A stretch of DNA of 64,000 bases from Hymenolepis diminuta (taxonomy: Eukaryota > Platyhelminthes > Cestoda > Cyclophyllidea > Hymenolepididae), in the NCBI GenBank assembly GCA_900708905.1, contig CAADRB010000002.1, positions 3,212,365 to 3,276,364 on the forward strand, written 5' to 3'. Shown piece after piece: positions 12,690 to 25,396 of this stretch (the first letter of the stretch is position 1; every line of letters begins with the position of its first letter). Under the pieces are notes generated by a model. It made no database searches and was not told where the DNA came from. It saw only the letters and a program-made list of their open reading frames with translations. A program made the position numbers and the translations under genes.

Positions 12690-13150
12690 GATGTAAGCTT
12701 CCTTAAATTCGTTCCGAAATCACGTCCGCTTTTCGAAATGCAGAGGGATGTTCTGGTTGGCCTTAAAAATTCTTATATGAATATGACCTTCGGAACGAAA
12801 CATTATCGTTACACCTTGGAAAAAAAGTCAAATTTAAGATTGAGAATATTGAAGTGCACAAAATTAATGAATGCGATTCACAGAATATTGCAGTTAATGC
12901 ACTCGGTAATACATCAGCTAGCCATGTATCCTATCCAATAGTAATTACATCTCCTTTTGTCCACTTCATATCTTTGCTACGACTTATTAATAAGCGGACA
13001 TATCCATACAAATGGACTTTTTAACTCTGCTCTTAAGCCTTTCTCAATTAAATATTCAACTCACTATATGAATCAGTGAGTTTTCCTCTCCCATCCAATC
13101 TACGAAGGCCAGTGTATTGCAGGAATCCTTCTCTTTCATAAAAGACATTT
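12690..13150 (+). repeat. Interspersed repeat, copy 1 (relative at 48.2 kb)
   Basis: Shares with 48215-48590 a colinear series of blocks: TTCCGAAAT, then CTTATATGAATATGA, then GAACGAAACATTA/GAATGAAACATTA, AAGTCAAATTTAAGA/AAATCAAATCTAAAA, CCTTTTGTYCAMTTCATATC and a later CCATCCAATC/ACTATCCAACC block. Spacing is conserved over some 400 bp. Nature unknown; it contains a 101-codon open frame in copy 1 that is broken in copy 2, so a decayed transposon is likely. Confidence 0.5.
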
Positions 13151-13800
13151 TAAATTAAAAAGCTGAAAAAATGAGCATTGTATCCATATCGTACTCACAA
13201 ACCATCCCATTGTTCAGTTTCTTAGCGGGTAATCTTCGAATCATAACGTGATTAAGCCAGAAATACAGTTTGAGATTATATCCTGATAAATTTTCTTGGA
13301 TAGGAAATCATTTCATTGATAATATCTAGGTGATTCACGATTGCCATTCACTGTCTCGAAACGCTAATAGAGAGGTTATTATTCAAGGACAGAAAAATCT
13401 GTTATTCTGATTTAAATGTAATTCGGAATTTGATGTATTTAAATGAATAGCGACGAGTATTGCGCTAAAAAATCATCTCATTAATTTGCGCTTTAGTTAA
13501 ATCCGCTGGTATAAATAAAAAATCTTGGTATTGAACTACCTATTAGTTAAGGTTTAATTGTGAATTTTAAATTTCATTTTTGACTACGATTACGTAATTA
13601 TTTTTTAAATTTAACTAGTGTCGTTGTTTAAATTATATTGCTGTCCTGAAAAAGTGTGGAACAGGCAATTAATATACGTGTATAGGCGATAAACTGATCC
13701 ACAGTAAACGAGGTAAGAATTTTTACCGGAGATTTTCAGAATAAAGCGATGAGTGTTATCAAATGTTTCAGATTACTATCTATATATGAAATTTCTGTGT

Positions 13801-13824
13801 TACATATATATATATATATATATA
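13801..13824. repeat. (TA)n microsatellite
   Basis: Near-perfect TA dinucleotide run directly readable in the sequence. Confidence 0.9.
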
Positions 13825-15326
13825 GGTGGGTTTATACTAATCGACAATATAAATATTCTATACTATTCGCTAAACTTGTAATAAATAAATACTAGGGGAA
13901 AAATCTATTGTACAGAAAGTTAATCAGAATAGAAGTATGACATTATTTTTAACTATTAATTTGGGGAATAATCGTATTTTACCAGTATCCTAAAAGAAAG
14001 AAAGAGAAGAATAATACGAGGAACGGGAAAGAACTTGAGAGATGAGCATCTGCATCACAAATCTCCTAACCGCCGTGTCTTAAGATTTTAAAGACGAATC
14101 CTGATTTTTCGCGAAAGAGATGAGTACAATTCGTTATTCAATATTCTCCAACTGAAACATTTAAAAATAAATCAAGTAAGCACAAAAACCATTTTTTTTT
14201 GTGATCAAAATGAATGAAATTAATATTACCCAAAAATAAAAAGAAATTGTTGGGGAATCCTTCAGCTGTATGAAGGAAAATGAAAAAGAAGGCGTAAAGT
14301 GTTGTAGAAGGTTAGAGAGATTAGCTGTTCACCAGTGCAAATCCGGCGAAGGGAATTAACCGCTGGTTGTTATTGGTTAACGGAAGTGAACAGAAGGAGA
14401 TTTTCTCATTAGGCGGCTTAAGATCGTTTTAATTCTTCACAAGATGGGCATTGAAAACACGTTTCTTTGGGAACTATTCCGAAGACATGCATGTATTTAT
14501 AGTGAACTTTATCTCCGCCTCTTAAATGGTGAGAGTAGAATTATGGCAAATATATATTTTTTATGAATCATAATGATCAATATGTTTTCTATTATACACA
14601 TAGAATAAAGTTATTTCAAATCAAGCTTTGGAGACTAATTAGAAGTAATTAATTGAAGGGACGAATCAGCCATAAAGTATATATCTTATTTGTACCTCAA
14701 AAAATATTGTTATGATTTAACCGACTCAAGTACCAATTGTTTCAGCCTATTTCATCATCAGACAAAATTATCCGCAGGCCTTTGTTATTTGCAAAAGACG
14801 AAAGCTGAAAATCTTATTTAAGTCAGTCAATCTCTTATAATCTAATATTACTGTTAATATATTTTAATAAAATCTTCCCGCTTGAATTATTCGTTACTTA
14901 CGGATAGTATCACTTTATCGATCACATATGGTATATTTGTCAGTACAATGCGATCGAAAGTTATATTCTTTTAATGAACTTTTAATTGCACAACACTTTC
15001 TTACACCGAACACCTCTTATGCAATTAACAAGCCATGAATTTCGTGTGGAAATTAAACTTTTTTCCTGATTGGGTAACTGTTTCTTGTAAATCATAGAGA
15101 AATAGGGAGCAGAGTAATTTAATTGGTCTTGTAGGAACCAATAGAGAGCTAGGCATTAAGCGCTTTCAATACAGCGACGCGCGAATGATGGAAGCTTTGG
15201 GTTTGCGCCGTTCACAATATTATTTAGGTGTTAGGGTGTATGAGTGTTGTTTGGACAGGCAAGACTCACGGTATATTATTTCGCTTTGGTGTTCAAACGA
15301 TAATTAGGAAGTCTGAATAGTCAGAA

Positions 15327-18300
15327 ATGACCGAGGAATTAAAAGAAGTGTATTTTAATATCGATAAAAATCGCACAGGTACGTGATTGTTTGATAAAAT
15401 ATTTTAATCGTTAATAAGGTATTGAAGTTGCAAAATCCTTAAATAAATATTGCATGGCTCACAAATTTCTTACCCAACATCTAATTAATTTTTCACGAGC
15501 AACATATTTGAATTTCTAAACTTATATGCACAAGAACAGTCCAACTTATTTATGTACTTAATACGTAGATTTTATGAATTCGATAGCGCCTTTATGTATA
15601 TCTTAAATTCGATACTTCTCATCCTAAGATTTAGGCATTTTACAATTTTACGGTAAATGGTGCCCAGAACTAATAATGTTGTATGTCAGTATGAATCCTA
15701 TTCTTTTTAATTTATTTGAATTCTATGCTCACTTTTTCATCGTGATTTTTCGCACAATAAGTTGATGGAAAGGGCGAAAATTGTATCATTCAATTAATAT
15801 TCTCCAAGATTTATTAACTAAGTTGTGTATTCTAAATTAGGATATAATTTTATGTGATTATTAAAATTAAGAGGGAATAATAGAGAACTCGAGTATGACC
15901 ATGCATAATTTTTTAAATACATCAATTATACAGCTTTGAAAACAATGCTATAATTTTCCCTTCATTATATTATTTATTAAGATGCAATTACCATAGCTGA
16001 CCTTGAAAAATATCGCCAGGAAAACAATCTAAGTGAGGACTTCATTCACGTAAGTTGAAATATTTGATGAATAGGAAGCATTCTTATTTGATTATTCTAA
16101 TTTCTTAAAGTCAGCGTGTATGAGATATTTGCTTACCAACTCCGCGGTTTGTAGAGTAGCGAGGAAGTTTTCAATTTTATAATAAGTGATTTCCCAATCT
16201 TCTCTGTTCTTTCCTAAGCTAAGAAATTGTTTAACGTGGTTCTATTAGAAATCCATAATAAAATAGTTTGAAATCTTGTATGCGAAAGTATTCGAATTTG
16301 AAAATTTTACTTTTTGCAACTATCTCCTCATCATGGACAGTCAAGTCGATACAATTTATTAAATCATATGGAAAAAATTCTTTAATCTCTCATATAACAT
16401 TTGAACGTTTCATGGGTACAAACTTTAGAACTGACACATTTTGCACATCACATAGTACATCTATTTTAAATTCAGTACTTTGAAACCATATACTTGGGTG
16501 ACGTTCAATTAAGGGAGGAATGACACAGGATACAGCACGAGAATTTTGGGTGTACTTATAATTATGATATTTGACCGCCAATTTTTAAAAGCTTTTTAAA
16601 TAATTTTTTATAATTAATCTTTTATCAAAACACACTGTAGAATCAAAGGTTGCATTGATTGTTACCTTTAGGAGTTGTGTATTTCTTGATGCTCTGAGAA
16701 GAATTCGTAAAAATCTGTTGGTACTAAAATTTTCCAAGCTCAATAAGAGAGGTTTAACAACATTTAACCGGGGTAGAAGGAAGGCATCCTTGAGCCGCTT
16801 TCACGAGAAATTCACATTCTACCACATCTCTTGTTGACCAGAAGTAGCCAGGATGGTTTTTCACTGACACTACTGGAAGTGCACTGATGGGCATTGATTC
16901 CCTGACCTCTAACTTGACAGAGAGCTTGTTAACCAATGTGCCACCAACATTCCAGAGCACAGAATTTTTCAATTACTGCTGTTCCTTACTCTTACTTACT
17001 AATGAAATTTCCTTGTTAATACACATGGTGCCTAGGGTATCCAAAGACACTCATATTTTTGTAATCTAAATTAATCCGGTAATTATTAATGTATTTTTTA
17101 TATCATGGCAGACACTAATAAAATTTGTTGGAGTTAGGTAACAACCAACGGTTTGCAGCTAACAAATTGCGACAACCAATTCGTAGCTGTTTGAGTAAGA
17201 GCCAACAACAATTGTGAAACAGAACACCAAGAGGTGAGTAGACCAAAATGTATTCCAAGAAGCCACGACGAGTAACAGAGAGAGGGAGAACAGCGTGTTG
17301 AGGAAGAGAGGAGATGAACAGGACGTGTAGGAGTCTGCCCTGACCAGTGTGTTGTCAGGAGAACCAAGGGTAGCTTTATATGAGTCACTTGGGTAAGGCC
17401 ACGCCAGAGCATGAGTGCAGATGTGCCTTTCATATGAAGCGAGGCGGTTATAGAAAAAGGGGGGAAATCGATGGACGCGTTTAGACATGTCAGACAGGGG
17501 TTATGCGTCATAGGGACATAAATGGGGTCACTCCAACTTCGTGGGCGAACAACAGAGGTATTATCGTGGAGAATGCGAATAAAAGGTAATTGTGGAAAAT
17601 GCATAGAGNNNNNNNNNNNNNNNNNNNNNNNNNNNNNNNNNNNNNNNNNNNNNNNNNNNNNNNNNNNNNNNNNNNNNNNNNNAACTAATGAAATGAAAAG
17701 ACACGCTGTAATAGTGTCTATAATAACGAAACACGGGAATTTAGAAATTGCAAGATTTCTGGAAGCCGCTACATCTCTCGTTTGTAAAGTTAGGAAGGAG
17801 CCGCTGAATGAGGGAAATGGAGGTGAATTGGCCGCCACAAGCAGGAGAAAACAGCATTGTCAACGCTCTGCTGACTTACTCACAACACGTGAGCTTGTCA
17901 TAAGAGTGCATGACATGATGGACGAAAATCCTGGGAAGTTAATGCGCGACATCTTGCCAAACATCATCAAGTGTCTGAAGGAAGCATAAGTAATGTTCTT
18001 CTTCAACACCTCAGATACAAATCATACGTTCTTAGGCGAAGTCAATTTATGTTGACAAAAACAACAAAAGAGAATCACTTATTGTGTGCACAACGACCTT
18101 CGGTTTTTCTCTGACGAAAAAACTTCCACCAGCATCAAAAAATCAATCCTAGGGATGATGAGTGGCTGTGTGCAGGTGGACCCCACTGAACTACCAACTG
18201 TTATCCATGTGCACAAAGTTTCCACCAACAGCGATACTTTTCGGCGTTGTGAAGGGCAGTGAGGGATGGGCACATCATGACTCCTCATTTATTTCCACAG

Positions 18301-21300
18301 GGCCTTAGAGCCAATGCGGATGCAGATACCTATGTCGAGACTTCTTAAACCATTGTTGTTAAGCCGCCTTGGATAGACAGCGTAGCCAATGAAGGAAGAC
18401 CCTATGTCTTCCAACAAGATTCGGCTCCATCCCATAAGCCTCTCAAAACCTAGGATTGGATGGATGGCCGAGAATTTTCATCATCATGTCACATCAAACT
18501 TATGGCCACCTCCTACCTACTCACCAGACTTTATTCCTTTGAACTAGTACGTGTGGAGTTGGGTGTGATTGAAAAAGGAGGTTATTAAGCATCCCCATAA
18601 CACCAAATCCTCCTCTCTCATGGAAGCAATAGTCCGAGCGGTGGAGGACATAAAGACTTCCTGATAAAAGCTTGCAGTAGCTTTCCGACTCGAATGGAAT
18701 CGGCGATAGAAACCGAAGGAGGGCATAGAGAATGAAACCTTGGTTAATATTATTTTTGTTTGTTTGTTTTGTTCCAAGAAATTGTAAGTTCCAACCGGTA
18801 ACTGTTCCATTTTCTGTCCTTCTAATAGTGGGCAAGGTGTTCTCAGATGACTTACACACCCTGTATATATATATATATATATATATATAGAATTCCCGAA
18901 CCCAAACTGTTTTTAAATATTTGTTTTCTTAATGATACAATCTAGAGTATCCTTCGTTGGGCCTTCTTCTTTCCAAGTCTGAGCAACTATAGTGAATGAT
19001 GACCCCAGTTGACATCATAGACTAGTGGTTGCATGTCGCTATGTCAGTGATGTAAACCTTTTTAGCAGTTACACTTATCAACTTAGTCAATTAATGTCAC
19101 TATTTTCTAAAGAACAACAAACATTAATTTATGGTTCAATTAGAAGGGATAAGGAGTAGAATCTGAATTATTATTTTTTAATTTTCATTTCAGCAATGGC
19201 AGAAACTTTTCGATCCAGATAGTACCGGTGTTATCACACTTCAGAAATTCCTAGACATTCTCTGTCTGAACAGGATGGAGGACCAAAATAAGTAAGTTAC
19301 AATAGAACATTTGGTCGTGTAAATTCATAAAGTGAAATCGCACACGTGACCCGCTGCAACAAACATAGTTATTCAAATAAATCACAAACCGACGGCATAG
19401 TGTGATCACGTACGCCACATATCCAACTTATCAGCTGACACGATTATTTGAGTATTAATAGTTTTTAAAAAAGGTCCGGCTAAGAGGTCCATCTAAGAAA
19501 ACTTGGAAAGCCATTGTCCTTCCAAATCTCTACTGAACTGCATTACAACATGATGAAAAGAGATGGGGAAGCAATTAGTTGCATGTATTAAGAAAGAATG
19601 AAGTAGGAGAAAACCTTATCTTGATATAGATTTGAGTGGTAGATACATTTTTATCTTAGAGTCTGTACAGTAAATTCTGTCTGAGTTTTCATCCATTTAG
19701 CTTAATATGATTTTCACGACATAATCAAGGGGGAAGAAGTCAAGACGGTAGAGAAGAGAGTCAATTGGGAAGGGAAAGAAAGGGGAGAGGAAGAGAAAGA
19801 TAAGGGGAGTTGGTTTGAGACATGGCTGCAGATGTGTGGCTGTATGTAAGTGTACGTTTTTATAGTCCAGTAAGGACATGCTCCGCTAAAGATATCCGTC
19901 CTGTGAAGAAAGGAGGAAAACATGAGGTTTAAATAGAAGAGGAAATGCTGGGAGTCCTCTGGAGGTTTTCGAAATCTGTGAGAACTAAAATGAGTAAATC
20001 CCGTATGAAGCGTTTGGGAAATAAAATTCTCATAAATGATAATCTCCATCTTCCAACAAAATAAAATTCGGTAGACTTAAAATAAGTACTTTATACTGAC
20101 AAAAAATAAGCCAAAAGGAATGAAATTAATTATGAAAAAGTTTATTACTGTTACTCCACGTCAAGGCAATCAGTTGAAAAGAAGATAAATAATTAAATAA
20201 ACGATGAGGGGAAGAGATTATCGTCTTCCAATGTTTCAAAGTCCAAAGTTCAACAACCGAATTCGTATTCGCATCGTACAGAGCTTAATGATTAATTGGT
20301 CGATTAATTTGAGCAGTTTGTCATATCATTTCAATAAGCATTTTACTTCTAATTGGCAAATACAGACAAAGTTGAGGTTGATTCTCATAATTATGCCAGT
20401 TTTGTGAAAAAGAACTAGAAATACCAATGTAATATGCTTATCAATTATTAAATATGATATTTTGAAATGCGTATTTAACTGAAGCAAGGACATAATAGAT
20501 TTATGAAGCACAACAATACAGCTAGCAAGCATTCGAGTAGGGTCCTGATTATTCCATTACAATACAATTTTAACTTATCGGATAAAAGCAACTTTAAGTT
20601 GGTCAAGAAAATATTTTACATTTTCCTGATTTTAAATAAAAGTTTCCACAATTTACCGCAAATACATGTGATGATGAGAAGCATAATGTGTTGACAAGGT
20701 TTGGGTTTCGACTTATGTAATAACGTTTAGAATCTATCGAACCCCATCCATCGAATAGATGGAATAAGTCAAGTCATCCATGTCGCCAGATCAGTTCGGA
20801 GGTGGCAGGCAAGCCACCCCGGATTATTAGTCAGTAAATTAGGTTTATATACAAAACATTTCTTTGCTAGACGTCAGTCATGTCTCGTTGTCGGTGTCTC
20901 GGCGTGATGATCGACATCTGTTTAGGTATCGATGTGCGAATGGACAAACACACAGCGAGACCACCTGTGGACACTTTAGTGGAGATCTTATCGCCAGTCA
21001 ATCGCTTACAATCGCCAGGTGTTGATAGACATCTGCTGGCTATAGCAACTTCAGTAATCACCAAAACATCTATAATCAGTTGAAAATTATATGCAGAAAC
21101 TAATTCCACAAGAGTTTAGATTGGCTAAAATGTCTAAACGACATTAAGCAATGAAAGTTAAGCAAACGATAAGTGTTAATTAGATCTCGTATTGCTTTGT
21201 CATCACAGCTGAAGTATGGGATGAAACTGTAACAATTAACGAAATAAAAGACCCATAAAAAAGGTCTCAATATACAAGGGTAATCAATCGAAGCGGTACA

Positions 21301-22569
21301 TAATGATGCGGCTGCTATATAATTTCCAAGCAAACTTGACAGTGGGAAACTTGAATTTTGTTTTTATCTTCATTAGCCAGATTAAACCACTGCGGTTGGC
21401 CATTCTGCATACCATTTTTGTATCGGTGGACATTGAACAGATAACCTCTGGCTTTTTAAACGAGCACGTTAGCCTCTGGGCCACCGACGTTTGTTGTCAC
21501 TATTATATTAATGTCTTTTATAAATAATAAAAAAAGTGTTTCACCATGACCTATTTTACTACAAGAAATCTCTACTTATAGAATATTAAATCAATGTGAG
21601 TTTTGCTTTCATGATTTTTAATGAGGCATGTCATTCGTGATCGTGAAACCACGGTCATGCAAAACAACTAAATAAAGAAATAATGAAAAGAGTTTTCGAT
21701 TCCGTATATCATTAGACATCTTCTTTATTAAATTATCTAGACTGTAATATTAGAATTTTTGATATTCCATGTTCACATATCTCAGGAAGAGGAGAAGATA
21801 TGAAACATGGAGCTAACACATCAATATAAACACCGAATAGGCCAAATTTGTTAATATTATTTCCTTTATTACCCCACTGAAAGTTTATTTAAAGGTGATC
21901 TAACCACTGGGGATTTCGAGGTTACAAATGTATAGAATATTAGGCATTCTCTCTGCAACATTAATTAGTACTATTTGCCATGTATTATTTTAAATTACTT
22001 TAGAGATGAACCAATCGGTACCATAGAGGGTCAGCAAGAATTGCTTCAAATTGCCGAAGACATGGAACCCGACAAGCAAAAGGCTATTTTTGAGCTAGTA
22101 CAACAAGTCGAAGATGTTCATGGGGCAAACGATAGAGTGAGTTATTCGAGACACTTTTTGAATATTCACCTTGATATGAACCCGAATAAGTTAATTCTGT
22201 TTGAATCAGATCATATTAATTATTTTTAACCAAGCGTTTGTTCGATTAATTTGATTTAAATAAAATCTTATCTATATTTGCATCTGTTATAGAGATAAGT
22301 GTTTTTAATTTTATTTAAATGGTATTGATCTAACCGCTTTATCGTTCTTTTTAACTGTGTTACTTCGACCAAATTTCATTCATTTCATATCGTTTTAGGA
22401 TATTGTACGATCCCTGAAAACAAAACTGGACGATAAGTACGGCAGACTCTGGCACATTTTCATTGTGAAGGGTCAATTTCACGCATTTTACTCCTATGAA
22501 GGAGGAAACTCTTTTTGCTTCAAAAAAGGACCCCGTATCTATATCATCTACAAGACACCAAAAGAATGA
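15327..22569 (+). CDS. Tegument-allergen-like (TAL) protein: EF-hands plus dynein-light-chain domain
   Basis: Calcium-binding family of the parasitic-flatworm tegument; the C-terminal domain resembles dynein light chain LC8. Five exons in phase: 15327-15378, 15982-16049, 19194-19291, 22004-22136, 22399-22569, giving 173 residues, close to known TAL proteins (about 20-22 kDa). EF-hand 1 loop begins D13 (D13, N15, T17, D18, T21, ending D24). EF-hand 2 loop begins D47 (D47, D49, T51, G52, T55, position 12 is K58). Residues about 84-173 carry the light-chain fold pattern, with KLDDKYGRLWHIFIVKGQF and FCFKKGPRIYIIYK. Both EF loops lack the usual Glu at position 12, so calcium binding may be weak or altered. 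Two introns are very large (3.1 and 2.7 kb); the first of these carries a dead mariner element, an assembly gap and a SINE-like repeat. An AATAG/TCAG sequence just before the ATG could serve as a trans-splice acceptor. Which numbered TAL it matches cannot be said. Confidence 0.85.
16775..16947 (-). repeat. tRNA-like SINE copy (TAL intron 2)
   Basis: Read on the minus strand: A-box-like TGGCACATTGGTTAAC (16928-16943), B-box-like GGGAATCAATGCC (16890-16902), then a body with GTCAACAAGAGATGTGGTAG and GAATTTCTCGTG, ending near GGATGCCTTCC. Confidence 0.6.
17609..17682. other. Assembly gap (74 N)
   Basis: Run of N within the TAL intron, at the 5' flank of the mariner relic. Any open frame reading through it is meaningless, and the 5' end of the transposon cannot be seen because of it. 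Confidence 0.99.
17683..18863 (+). mobile_element. Tc1/mariner-superfamily element, inactive, 3' end intact
   Basis: Plus-strand remnants of a mariner-type transposase run from about 17690 to 18730, followed by a 3' terminal sequence ending CACACCCTG at 18855-18863 next to TA repeats, the expected TA target. Order of remnants: helix-turn-helix-like N-terminus (MKRHAVIVSIITKHG), the linker LRYKSYVLRRSQFM, the KNFHQHQKIN region of the first catalytic block, WIDSVANEGRPYVFQQDSAPS around the second Asp (the QQD core), and a C-terminal piece with IKACSSF. These match the widely distributed mariner lineage with a YVFQQDSAPSH core. Several frameshifts and stops make it non-functional. The 5' inverted terminal repeat is not identifiable, being in or beyond the N gap. 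Confidence 0.8.
17693..18730 (+). pseudogene. Degenerate mariner transposase ORF
   Basis: The first frame is open from 17693 to a stop near 17989 and covers the DNA-binding domain. Subsequent coding signal shifts frames several times (about 18000, 18110, 18330 and 18540) with internal stops. The first acidic catalytic position appears replaced or frameshifted; the second (QQD) is readable; the third lies in a SPDF-type stretch followed by a stop. It is a fossil with no expected activity. Confidence 0.75.
18864..18889. repeat. (TA)n microsatellite at the mariner 3' junction
   Basis: TA run immediately after the CACACCCTG terminus; either the target site or slippage-expanded target duplication. 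Confidence 0.85.
19292..22003 (+). other. TAL intron 3, 2.7 kb
   Basis: Bounded by GTAAGT and TTTAG. Contains a purine-rich, GC-richer block (19720-20000), a second GC-richer island (20720-21070) of unknown nature, and a partial SINE-like copy (21375-21488). No coding sequence recognised. Confidence 0.5.
21375..21488 (-). repeat. tRNA-like SINE copy, partial (TAL intron 3)
   Basis: Minus strand: TGGCCCAGAGGCTAAC at 21469-21484 (A-box position) and CTGTTCAATGTCC at 21428-21440 (B-box position); the tail portion is missing or diverged. Confidence 0.55.
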
Positions 22570-25396
22570 AAATAATTCCTTTAAGATTGCCGAGGACTAT
22601 ACGCTTCTGTGTTGTAATTTGATTCTCCTAGATTAACAAATGGCTTTGTATTTTTCATTAAAATGCTCCACTTATTAATAACTGGGTGGGATCGTAATGT
22701 GGAATTATAAGATTCTGGTCCTGTTTAATAAGAATATTAAGAAGAACGCAAATGCTTCTTTAATACAATCTGCTACAAATTTTAGTCAGGCCCTCTTATC
22801 AGGTATGGTACAATCGCTCAAATTCCACAGAGAAAAGAACAGGGATTTAGCCAGACAGGACTAGTCTAGTAACCAGATAGACCAGACCAAATTTATTTAT
22901 GCAAATAAGAATCAATCTACACAACAGAATTGAATTTGGTTGGATTTTGATTTACTGGAGAAGATTGAATTAATCATTGATCTTCATTGACCTGTCGTGA
23001 TAGAATATAATTGGCCAGACAACGAACCAATCAAAGAATTGTGACCGACCTCGTCTTATAATTAAGTCAAACGAAATGGTTCCAATAATTTTATCATCAC
23101 GGAAATAGCTAATATTGTATTCATATATTCTAAAAATAAATTTATTTAGTTACCCCATGTAAGTTCAGCAGTGATATATTCATAAAAACGCTTTACGTTT
23201 TTGCATTTAACTGCTAAAATAATCCATGATTCAAAACTAATATGAATATGCTCAATCAGCGTAGAAATTTAAACAAGGAAAATACAATTGCAGATCTATC
23301 TGTCAAACTCTAATTGCCATTTTTCAAAATCACTATTAATGTAAATTGAAACAAGACAAATACATAGGAGGATATTTTAATAATTGCACTATCATAACCT
23401 TAGATAAGCCCTTTGATTAATCCAGAAAAATCTGATGAATAACACATACAGGGTGATATTAAAGATACGTTAACAAATCCGAAGAATTAATGTCAAAAAT
23501 ATGTTGAAAAAACATTTGCTACTTATTAACCAGTTCGTTTTACAGAAACGGAGAATAATTCATACCGAAATATATCTATTCTGTAACTGCTTAGTTGCCC
23601 ACGTCTATTAAGTATGACTTTTATATGCTGTAGTATTGCCAGGAAATCTGGTTCTGCTGTTGTGATATATCCGCTCTCTTGATGATGAGGGAGTCATGTC
23701 TAGACTAACTATCTAAGTACTCGAACCGGCACGCACCCACATATTAATTTGACAGAGACCACCCCGTTATCATTGCTCATCCGTCAAAAGGTCATAGACT
23801 CTGTGGTTTTTAAATTCACAACTCCTTATTACCTTCCCCATTGAGATGGGTTGTCTCTAATCTTTTTTATCGAAGTCGAGTCGATTTCGAGGTAGAATTC
23901 GAAAGCACATTAACTGCCAGCTCCCGTGACTCCTTTTTATTTTCGGACCTTCTGCCCGACTCTTTTTCAGCTACATGCATTTAAGTATGGGTTGCCCTTT
24001 TTTGAATGACCTTGATCAGCAGCACTTTTGAACAGGAAATGTAGTTGACTTTTTTATAGACTGCATTCATTGTTCTTGAGATTTTCGTCCATTTTTGAGG
24101 ATCTTAATGTTGGTAGAAACTTTTCCCTCCTCTTGTGTTAAAGATCGAACGCATTTCGAAGATTACTGATGAAGAAATCGTTTCTTGCACGACAACATGA
24201 TTCTCCATAACCCTTTTTATCAAAATGTTGACACACATGTTACAAGAATGGACAGAACTGAGGAAAATGCTATTCATTGTGAAAGCGACAAGCAGATGGA
24301 GGTTAGTATGATGAATGAATATACCATTTAGGAGAATTAGATTGACAACGATGGGCCAAACTTTTGAGTTGTTTTCATGCCTTTCTGAATTAAGATTGTG
24401 CCATTATTCAAATTCTCTATCCGAAGGCATTCGATAACAACATCCGAGTGAGCGATGTTCGGCTATCTTTCACTTCCGTTGAAGAGGCCATATCGAACAT
24501 CAGAGCCACACACGTAGAGAAGACATTACAGTTCATTATTAGCAATATACTGGCAGCCAGGTCTTTCAAATTTACTGCTTTGGGGACTTGAGAAAGTTTC
24601 CCAATTCTCTTCAGTTCTCTAAGAGATAGTTAGACATTTGTGTCTTGCTTTGGAAAGTGACGTCTGTTTGATGATAGTTCAGCAGCTTCACCGAATGGTA
24701 GGTCTTTTTTTATGGGCACGATTGAATATTCGGTTATAAACCGATTTTGAACTTTTTAAAATAAGGAACCTTTTGCATCTCTGAAATATGGCTTTATATT
24801 TCTGGAACCACTTTGCATTGATTTTCATTTGACAAAAAATTTAGTATTCACTAGTTTATATTGGTTTTATGCGGTGCTCGCAAACTTAGTACTATAAATG
24901 GTCAACACATTTGATAGGCATTTCAATTCCATGAACTGCTAAATAATTTATATTGAAATAAAGGCAAGTTTACAAGGCACCTTTTTATGAAACTATATAA
25001 ATTTATAAATAAAAAATTTGAATATAAGCGTTTTATTATAATACAATTAATATGCATTGGTATTTTTATTAATAAAAAGATAGAAAATACAATAAGCATG
25101 CTAAATTATTACTTGTAATTATGTAGCATTCGCAATAATATGAGTGTTTTAGATTAAATATCGAAAAGTAATACTCCCCAAATATTGAATAGTGTTACAT
25201 ATTATTTTTCACAAAGATGTTGTAAGATAAATAACTTACTACAGTTAAAATAATTATATTAAGTATATTTTGAGATAATATTTGTGATATTTAGCTTGGA
25301 TTTTGCATATCGTTATGCTGAAATTACAACTGATTTTGATGAAGTAAAACTAGAAGCATTGCCGCACTTTTTGAGCTCCTGTCGTGTACTTCTGTA
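22570..25396. other. Intergenic region between TAL and RPS14
   Basis: No gene supported. Holds a solitary TACAGGGTG mariner-type end at 23447-23455 and a moderately GC-richer stretch at about 23650-24560 without a usable frame, possibly an old transposon. The final 400 bp before RPS14 are extremely AT-rich. Confidence 0.5.

Larger units (their letters stand above)
8979..15326. other. Gene-poor, repeat-bearing spacer between TTI1 and the TAL gene
   Basis: No supported gene on either strand; the few open frames (for example a 101-codon one at 12636-12941) lack codon or family support. Contents seen: a C/T-rich patch at 9165-9235, a diverged direct duplication (about 10240-10480 and 10580-10810), a GC-richer island at 10990-11170, a solitary TACAGGGTG at 11508-11516, an interspersed repeat at 12690-13150 with a relative at 48.2 kb, and a (TA)n run at 13801-13824. 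The 5' parts of TTI1 (minus) and the TAL promoter (plus) must lie at its two ends; the last 200 bp before 15327 are noticeably less AT-rich. Confidence 0.6.
16050..19193 (+). other. TAL intron 2, 3.1 kb, transposon-laden
   Basis: Bounded by GTAAGT (16050) and TTTCAG (19193). Contains a SINE-like copy (16775-16947), a GC-richer purine-rich block (about 17120-17600) of unknown nature, the N gap, a mariner relic and a TA microsatellite (18864-18889). No host coding sequence recognised. Confidence 0.6.

Noticed and set aside
17134..17838. Long minus-strand open frame (234 codons) across the N run
   Set aside because: The frame is kept open only by reading through 74 unknown bases; both sides are transposon or low-complexity sequence.
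23650..24560. Possible gene between TAL and RPS14
   Set aside because: Somewhat GC-richer, but every frame is broken by stops within about 60 codons and no motif is recognised; possibly an old transposon.
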